64,000 nt of DNA, taken from NCBI RefSeq assembly GCF_963678635.1, contig NC_087064.1, positions 68,312,025 through 68,376,024 of the forward strand. The letters are read 5' to 3'. The notes beneath the pieces were generated by a model. That model saw only the letters and a program-made list of their open reading frames with translations. It did no database searches and had not been told where the DNA came from. The DNA comes from Symsagittifera roscoffensis. Its lineage: Eukaryota; Xenacoelomorpha; Acoela; Convolutidae. Of the stretch, positions 57,001 to 64,000 are shown in pieces (position 1 is the first letter of the stretch; each line of letters opens with the position of its first letter). The translations under genes were made by a program, and so were the position numbers.

Positions 57001-59069
57001 ATTCAGAGTGTCCTCAATGTGAATAAGATCACAGACCGCTAGGTAGGTTGTTGAATGGAGAAGTTATAGCACCCTTCGGCTGAGAGGAAAAAAAGTTGGC
57101 CCAAGAAGGAGAGAAAAATAATAAGAAGCCAATCAGCCATTCCTGTTTTATCAGGGATACAAATCCACGGCATGCGAGATGCACCCCTGGGATCAGACTC
57201 CAATAGAAGCGAGTGATCGAATGACATACAAGGAGGTTTTCAAAGACAGAAAACAACTAGTGGATCGAAATCCAACGGGAAGAGACGACGAGGATAAAGC
57301 CTAGAAACACGGAGCGTCAAGTTAAGAATTATTGGTGGGCCACGACGAAGAAATCAGGTTGAAACCACTGCTAGAAAGGACAAGCAGATGTAAGACAACA
57401 CTTTCAATCGGAACCTCCCTCAACTTTGCGCGAGAGCAGAATTGATAACATGTGGGAAAGCTGTTCTTCTGACAACACTGCAACAAGCAAATCAGGAAAA
57501 ATACCAATGGAACCACCTCACATGAGAAAGTTCAAGACGCAGCTAGAGTTTTTCCCTAGGAAAATACCCAAGGCAGAATGAAAACTGAATCATCATTGTC
57601 TAGAGAACAGGACTGGCTTTGTCATGATTAGAGTGATAATATGGAAACTTGGTTGGTAATGCAGCGGCACAAGACCCAATCAGGGTTAAAAACAGCTCTG
57701 AGTCGGCCACTAATGGAAAAATTTCTTACGAATTTGGACAAATGAATGCAAAAGATGAGCTAACTGCTCATTGATTCGACAATTGATGAGTTTGAATATA
57801 ATTCTTCTATCAAATCATTGTTCTAGGAGATTACCGACGAAAAGGCGTATCTGGTGAGAGCAAAAATTGGGACAATGAGAACAAACTTCAAAAATGAATG
57901 GATCATTGAAATGTAATTGAAGTTTTTAGAAAAAAGGCCATAGTACCATTTAATCAGGAAAATGACAATCGGGACAGACTCCTTATTAAATGCCTCACAA
58001 ATTAAAAGTTTCTGAAACGAATGAAAATGGAATGACAGTGTTTGACGATAAGATGGACCCATACTTTGTGAGCAGAATTGCTGCGGCTTTGCAACACACA
58101 AACTTCTCATGCTCTGAGGAATCAATTAGAAGAAGAATGAGCAATATAACCAGTAACAATCCCAAAAAGTTTCAAGAAAATTGGCTAAATTGGACATCAG
58201 CGCGCCTGCGATGAGAAAAAAAAGCAGACTTTAAGAAAGAATTCAGAGTGTCCTCAATGTGAAAAAAAAATTCAGACCGCTAGGTATGTTGTTGAATAGA
58301 AAAGTCTTAGGACCCTTCGGCTGAGAGGAAAAAAGATTGACCCAAGAAGGAGAGAAAAATAACAAGAAGCAACTCAGCCGTTCCTGTTTTACCATCGACA
58401 CAAATCAACGACATGCGATATGCACCCCTGGGATCAGACTCAAATAGAGGCGAGGGATCGAACGACAAACAAGGAGGTGATCAAAGACAGAAAACAACTG
58501 GTGGATCAAAATCCAATTGAAAGAGACGACGAGGATGAAGCCTAGATACACGGAGCGTCAAGTTTAGATTTATTCGTGGGCCACGACGAAGAAATCAAGT
58601 TGAAGCAACTGCTAGAAAAGACAAGCAGATGTAAGACAACACTTTCAAATCGGAACCTCCCTCAACTTTGCGGGAAAGCACAATTGATAACATGTGGGAA
58701 AGCTGTTCTTCTGGCAACAATGCAACATGCAAATCAGGAAAAATACCAATGAAACCACCTCACATGGGTAAGCTCAAAACGCAGCTAGAGTTTTTTTCCT
58801 GTGAAAATACCCAAGATAGAATGAAAACTGAATCATCATTGTCTAGAGAACAGGACTGGTTTTGTCATGATTAGGGTGATAATATTGAAAAAAATTTGGT
58901 TGGTAGTGCAGCGGCACAAGACCCAATCAGGGCTAGTAACAGCTCTGAGTTGCCCTTAATGGACAAAATTCTTTTGAATATGGACAAATGAATGCAAAGG
59001 ATGAGCTAACTGCTCATTGATCGGACAATTGATGAGTTTGAAGATAATTTTTCTATCAATTCATTGTTC
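48010..59069. repeat. Tandem array of about nine 1.24-kb units
   Basis: The marker AAGGCCATAG and its context recur at 48021, 49251, 50502, 51754, 52969, 54210, 55451, 56695 and 57934, giving unit lengths of 1230, 1251, 1252, 1215, 1241, 1241, 1244 and 1239 bp and a final partial unit of about 1.14 kb. All units are head to tail. They share further blocks such as GCGGCACAAGACCCAATCAG, CAACTTTGCG(G/C)GA(G/A)AG and CACCCCTGGGATCA. The left edge is abrupt near 48010, and the right edge breaks off after TTCATTGTTC at about 59069. Plus-strand frames within units are fragmentary (MPHKLRVSETNENGMTVFDD, LKQLLEKTSRCKTTLSNRN, MKTESSLSREQDWLCHDW). They read like pieces of one former soluble protein, interrupted differently in different units. 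It is not rDNA, histone or any multicopy RNA gene I recognise. Confidence 0.95.
50157..50726 (-). other. Antisense ORF conserved between array units (representative)
   Basis: The minus strand of the array keeps a related open frame in several units: 48906-49514 (202 codons), 50157-50726 (189), 51580-52092 (170), 52798-53307 (169) and 56386-56958 (190); others are broken. The conceptual product is Leu/Ser/Phe-rich with a hydrophobic stretch (LLILLLIDSSEHEKFVCC). Such composition is what the complement of a Lys/Glu/Arg-rich coding strand gives, so I think it is more likely a shadow than a gene, but its persistence in five of nine units is worth recording. Confidence 0.25.
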
Positions 59070-61327
59070 AAACATGGCAGAGATAATTATGGATTAGCCT
59101 GTCATCACTGGCACCATATTAGCAACAGGAATCCTTGAGCCTTGAAAGAAGTATAACATATAAGAACGAATCACGAAAAAAGGAGTGTCACAGAAGAGAT
59201 AACAACCGTCTAGCGTATTTGCTTAGCAAAGCCTAAAGCTATCGTGATAAAAGAACCTGCAGGTGTATTTACGGAAAGGTTAAGAAAATTCAGAGAGAGG
59301 ACATCTAGTTGCTTTTGAAACGAAATGTGCTACGAGATGCTATCTGGAAAATATCATTGTTACGCGACGATAAAGCAAAATGCTTACGGAACATTGGCTT
59401 CCTCGGTAAGGCAAGGATTTTTTTGAGCAGCTTAATATTGTAAAATTGTACCGAGGAGAAAGGAATGAGAGCAGCTTCAAATTGTCAAGCTCTGGTAGCG
59501 ATGTTGAACACGAAGACTGACCTGAAGCTTAGACTCACCTGGTGTGTAGCAGAAATAAACATGGAGGAGTATGGTATTGGTGAAAGAAAAAGTTCAAAAC
59601 AACAAAAGTAACCTTGATAATGGCTCTAAGAGACAAGATGATAAATGAAGAAGCATTCGTACCGTTTGCCTTCGTACAGCTCTGATCACTTGTTTGGAAG
59701 TGCTAGGCCACGAGCCAAAAAAACATTGGCTTTCAGGCACTAGTAGATAATCATCGAACCATCATAGCAAGTCCAACTGAAAGACCAAAAACATTGGAGC
59801 CTTTTAGGAAGAAAGATGATAAAGAAAGAATCTCCAAAAAAGAGCTTATACTGATGAAGGTTCGATGAGAATAATGATAAAGTCCAGTGACTACTAAGAA
59901 TCATTAAGAAAGGAATCTTATCACTTTGTGTCAGGAATTTTTGGGATGGCATACCACCCACTCAGAAACGAAATTGTGCATGATTGCTACTTCAATAAGA
60001 GCCAGCAGTATTACTGAAAATTTTGGTGCAAAAATATCAACCATGAGAGTCCAATTGGTACTAATACTACAAGAAGAAGTACCTGCACCATCTATTTTGA
60101 AATCTGACTGTAAAGTAGAATTTGGATTGGGATTCGCAGATGAACTTCTGAATAAACCTAAATCATCGTGGTGCCCAATTGTGCGAGAGACACAAGACAA
60201 TGAGAAGGAAGTTATTGCTCACTGCAATCTGCGTGATCTGAACACCATTCACAGTCTAGTGACTTAAACCACTAGAAGTAATTCTGATAAAACTATCGAA
60301 TTGCTTGATTAGAGATAGGAAGACTGGGTAGAGCGTGATAATTGTTTGACATTAACCTGTGGCTTCCCAAGTAAAATCAAAGAAGGTCTTTGTTGTGTGA
60401 ACATTTCATTGAAGCAACATGAGAAATTGAGTACATTGTTCAAAAACATCACGCATAAATCAAAAATGGTGCTGGAAGCGGTAGCTGAATGTCTGGGGAA
60501 AAAATGAATCTGGTAACGGACTATGATTGTATGGCTTCACAATGAAATTTAGATTTCGGAGATGGTGACAACCATTAATGCAAAAGTATTTCCGGGTGTG
60601 CTAGAAACCGAACAGAAATGTATTGGAAGCTGGAGAGACGCGATTGAGGTAGAAATGAACCTGAGGCAAAATTAGACATGAAACACGTCCGCGTTTGTAC
60701 AATGCCTGGTGGGTTCAAATGGGGCTCCGCTGTGCAAAACTTGCTACCAATTGCACCTTGTGACAGCGGAAGCAAAAAAAACAGCAAACGTTGATCTATC
60801 AAAATTTTCCATGCGTGTGACTAGATAGAAATGATATTTGATCTTGATCTATAAAATATTCGCTGCAGTTTTTGAAGAGATGGAAAATGAAGTAGAGTCA
60901 AAGCATGGAAAATAATATATTGGATATTTTGCACTAGCTTCGAACGATAGAGGCAGAAAGGATCAGTAGCTGCGGATTAAAACGCAGTACATTAAAGTGA
61001 GCAGATCCATCGTATGATGTTCGAAAAGAAACCGCTGCTTGAAGTATCAGAACATCGTAACTGGGGGAGCATCATGCAAAATCACGGTGAGTTACCAGAC
61101 CTGGTCGTAAACGGCGCATAGTAGTCACTGATGTGAGATACTACGGAGCTGGTATTCATGGAATTACCAGGCTCAATGCAACCAATAACGAGCCTTGTTG
61201 CGGGCACTTTGATTGAATTTAGTTGGTCGGACGCTCGAACGCATGAAAATGTTTTTTAAGAAGCCCCAGTGAAAAATCAGTCGGAAAAACTTAACTTTCT
61301 GAAATGCTTAGATCTGTTTGAGACAAC
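59070..61327 (+). other. Degenerate coding-like sequence right of the array
   Basis: Base composition and short plus-strand open pieces resemble those of the array, for example at 59926-60267 (EVPAPSILKSDCKVEFGLGF, then SSWCPIVRETQDNEKEVIA). Frames change every 100-300 nt. It may be the downstream part of the same decayed gene or element from which the array unit came. No domain can be named. Confidence 0.3.
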
Positions 61328-61696
61328 GTGCGAAATGTTGATCATTCCGATGGAAGTGAAGACAAAATGGGCCAGAAGAAGATTAATGCAAGCGTTCAGG
61401 TCAATATGACTGCATGGATGTACGATTACACCATGAATCATATGTCAAAAGAAAGCAGTGTATACAGCTCATTCATGCTAGATATGGACTCTGAAGTCTT
61501 CAAGCGAAATTTCGTAATTCAAACTACTGCAGTCAGAAAAGCTGGGAAAAAGACCGCAAAAACAGTTGACAATGAAAGACGAGAAAAAAAGAACGCGTTG
61601 ACGGAACACTTGGAGAGATATATGACATTGTGCCCTCACAATAGTTTCTTCAGATTGCCAGGTTTTAAACAAAGAGTTGCAGAGCAAAAAATTTGA
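61328..61696 (+). CDS. Candidate ORF of unknown function
   Basis: A 122-codon open frame beginning with a non-ATG codon; the first ATG is 13 residues in (MGQKKINASVQVNMTAWMYD). Composition is that of a soluble, charged protein with a C-terminal basic/Glu helix (KAGKKTAKTVDNERREKKN) and a Phe/Arg ending. It is the cleanest frame in the decayed region right of the array. It could be a surviving part of a retroelement polyprotein or an exon. No domain is recognised. Confidence 0.3.
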   Translation: MRNVDHSDGSEDKMGQKKINASVQVNMTAWMYDYTMNHMSKESSVYSSFMLDMDSEVFKRNFVIQTTAVRKAGKKTAKTVDNERREKKNALTEHLERYMTLCPHNSFFRLPGFKQRVAEQKI

Positions 61697-62506
61697 GGAC
61701 TGCTTTCAACAGCGTGCGAGTGACTACTGATGTATTGCAAGATATCGACACCAAGAGAGCAGAATCTTTGTTCTAAACGGCAAAAACTGAATGAATATGT
61801 GCAAAGAAAAACTACAGATAATGAGCAGATAATATACAGTTGGTGCAGTTTCGATTGTGCTATACGATTTTTTTTAGAAAAATTAAATTTGCGTTTACGA
61901 CGGCTTGACTTGAGATTTAAATTTGATTATAGTCTTAATGCCTGCATGATTATTTCTAGTAAACTAAAAGAACTGTTCGCTTTGTGGTGACAATAAAAAA
62001 CTTGTGATGAAATTGATTCTTGGTCCCAACACATTGTAAGCCTGGAAAAAGATATTTTAAACTAGCAACTGTCAAAATAGAAGTCAAAAAAGGTAATCTA
62101 TCCTTGGTCATATCCTGGTGGTAGACGCTAAAGAATTAAAACTGCTGGAGGAAATACGATGCAATATGATGCCATTTAATGCACTTACCTAGTTGATTCA
62201 AGGCAGATATAATCTTTTCCGGTGTTGTTTTTAGAAATTTTGATTTTTGTACATTTTTGATCATGTAAGGTCAGGAAAAAATTAAAGAACGACTTTGAGC
62301 AAATTGTCTGGGTTGTGAGGGCCATTCGTAGGAAAGTTAGCAATTTAGTCAGAAAAAGAAGCGCACAAAACGGCGGCAATAGAAATTAAGTTTGTTATCT
62401 AGAGAAAGAACTAAAAGTGAAGTTTGAAGGCTTTTGAGATTCCTCTGATAAAGGCATTTGAAAGCACGTTAAGCTTAATGCTGACGCTCGCAAGTCTTTA
62501 AAGCGC
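61697..62506. other. Gene-free stretch
   Basis: An 86-codon plus-strand ORF at 61730-61990 is not supported by any motif. Nothing else is visible. Confidence 0.35.
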
Positions 62507-62776
62507 TTAACTTTGATTTTCTGTCTTAAGTACTTTCCGAGGGTTTGTAATATTTTGCACCGTCAGGTCAATTGATTGTGTAGTTTTCTCATTTAAGTAG
62601 GATGGTGAATCACTTGAACTTCTTGCTTTTCTCTCTCGATCTCTGGACCAATTGTTATTTTCTTTACCTGAAAGTAAGTCAGCTCCACTCAAGTATCTTA
62701 TACAGGTCAATTGCCAATTCTGCTGTTCTAATTTCTGACATACAATATTCAATTCTGACATACAATATTCAAACAA
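62507..62776 (-). CDS. Candidate exon, weakly supported
   Basis: The minus-strand frame contains a polar, Ser/Arg/Glu-rich peptide (SRDRERKARSSSDSPSYLNE) directly after an acceptor-like ACTTACTTTCAG, and closes KVLKTENQS before a stop. An RS-like composition is unusual for chance ORFs in this AT-rich DNA. Upstream it overlaps a perfect 19-bp direct repeat (TCTGACATACAATATTCAA twice, near 62735-62771). No domain can be named. Confidence 0.25.
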   Translation of the reverse strand: MFEYCMSELNIVCQKLEQQNWQLTCIRYLSGADLLSGKENNNWSRDRERKARSSSDSPSYLNEKTTQSIDLTVQNITNPRKVLKTENQS

Positions 62777-64000
62777 TTGACTGGAAGTTTTGCGAGAGCA
62801 TTGAAAACGGTATTTTGAACTTTGTCTTCGGGTGTTTTAGTTTTTTAACACGCAAAACGAGTAACCGCAAATGATCATCGGGTGATTTGGGAGATTATCA
62901 TATTGATGCCTTTTCATTGAACGATTTTGAAAAATTTAAAAGATACTAAAAAAATTTCGATACTTCCCAATGCTGAGAAAATCTGAGCGAGTCATTTTTT
63001 GAGAGACTTATCGAGGAATAATTGTTATAGATAATATTACTTTTGGGCCACTCGGTCATTTGATAGATGTTTGAGATGTTTTTGATTACAACGAAGTGTT
63101 TTAAAATTTTGAAACAACCTGTCATGCTCAAGTTTCTCACAGCAACTGAAATAAAAAAGTGAAGAATCAGAACCATTGAATTATTTATTGCGACGATTTC
63201 GGCAGAAAATCATGCGAGAGTCAAATTGCTTCTGAAATTTTGTCTGTAGATCTTAAAATTGTCTAGAAATGTCTCAATCCTGACAGAGATCACGAGAGTG
63301 GCTTCGAGAGTGCAACTTGTGGAGAAAAAAAGAATTTTGGCTGTGCATGTCGCCCACCAAAGTGACCTCGGGATGTCATTAGTTGATTTTAAAAAACACC
63401 AGAATTTTAATAAACACCAGAATTAAATGCTTACTTGCGCGAAATGGTAAAACTACATAAGATATACTTGTTAAAATTCCTTAGAACTTCTGGAGTTTTA
63501 CTTATATTACCTAATCGGGTCTGGGAAAAGAATTGTTGTCTCAATAGCAGTAACTGAAATTATATACTTTAGTTCATTTTATCCAGTCATTTTAAGATGA
63601 GGAAAATTGTGGTTGACTTAACTGAAAAGGGTCAATTGTACACTATCCAATAAAAACTAGTGGTTAATACGTCAGGTTTTAACCCTGCGTCTAATAGCGT
63701 TCTCATGTTTTAGGTATTTAAAAAATTTCTACAATAAACTAATCTAATTGTCAATAAAACATCAAATTACAATTTTATATACAAAGAATGCCATAAATTT
63801 TGGTTGTAAACCGTCATGTTAGCCAATCATAGTGGACCTTGAACTATTGCTCAGATTAAAAAGTTTTAAAATTCTAAGATTAGAAAGGAAAATTTTAAAT
63901 AATTTGTCAAGAAGCTACTGAGTCATTGTTTTGATTTAGGCATGTATTAATAATGTATTTGAATAACAAACCGAAATAATCGGGTACTAAAGTGTCAACT
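62777..64000. other. AT-rich stretch without recognised features
   Basis: No supportable ORF, RNA gene or repeat was seen to the end of the window. Confidence 0.4.

Noticed and set aside
48010-59069. Ribosomal DNA, histone cluster or CRISPR array
   Set aside because: No rRNA or histone sequence is recognisable, and the 1.24-kb unit without spacer/repeat alternation excludes CRISPR.

Overview
The window looks like AT-rich, gene-poor nuclear DNA of an invertebrate animal, dominated by transposable elements. The metazoan call rests on a multi-exon CDK-like (CDKL1/4-type) kinase gene with short GT-AG introns, a Polinton/Maverick-like element, hAT and FLYWCH-MULE transposons, a LINE remnant and tRNA-like SINE heads. 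No species call can be supported. One 200-base assembly gap lies at 14258-14457.

Region 1 (1-about 13.8 kb) is a large part of a Polinton/Maverick-type self-synthesising element. Eleven minus-strand ORFs (5788 down to beyond base 1) include a PC4-like ssDNA-binding protein, a DxE-motif protein, a tandem paralogue pair, a small membrane protein, an A32/FtsK-like packaging ATPase and a retrovirus-type integrase cut by the window edge. Running the other way are a protein with an SV40-type nuclear localisation signal and a protein-primed family B DNA polymerase. The polymerase has N-terminal C2H2 zinc fingers, an embedded endonuclease VII-like domain, two in-frame stops and one in-phase intron full of poly-T/GGGCG sequence. 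Capsid and protease genes are not visible and could lie left of the window.

Region 2 (14.5-33 kb) holds repeats. There is a hAT element with terminal inverted repeats and an 8-bp target duplication, and at least three (probably four) copies of a hAT-type MITE, one with a perfect 8-bp target duplication. It also has a decayed FLYWCH-MULE transposase, SINE-like heads, a diverged tandem repeat and one orphan Asn-rich terminal exon.

Region 3 (33.1-34.8 kb) is the one convincing cellular gene, a seven-exon CDKL1/4-like kinase on the minus strand. Its coding length and splice phases are consistent throughout.

Region 4 (35-44.9 kb) has a broken LINE (endonuclease and start of reverse transcriptase), a nested 2.7-kb tandem duplication that shares sequence with the ORF1-like region of that LINE, and a foldback element rich in GAGCGGTTT/AAACCGCTC inside a decayed ORF.

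Region 5 (48.0-59.07 kb) is the most striking structure: an 11-kb array of about nine head-to-tail units of roughly 1.24 kb. It has diverged subtypes and a 3.72-kb higher-order offset, and is flanked by degenerate coding-like sequence. The remainder to 64 kb is decayed sequence with a few unassigned ORFs.
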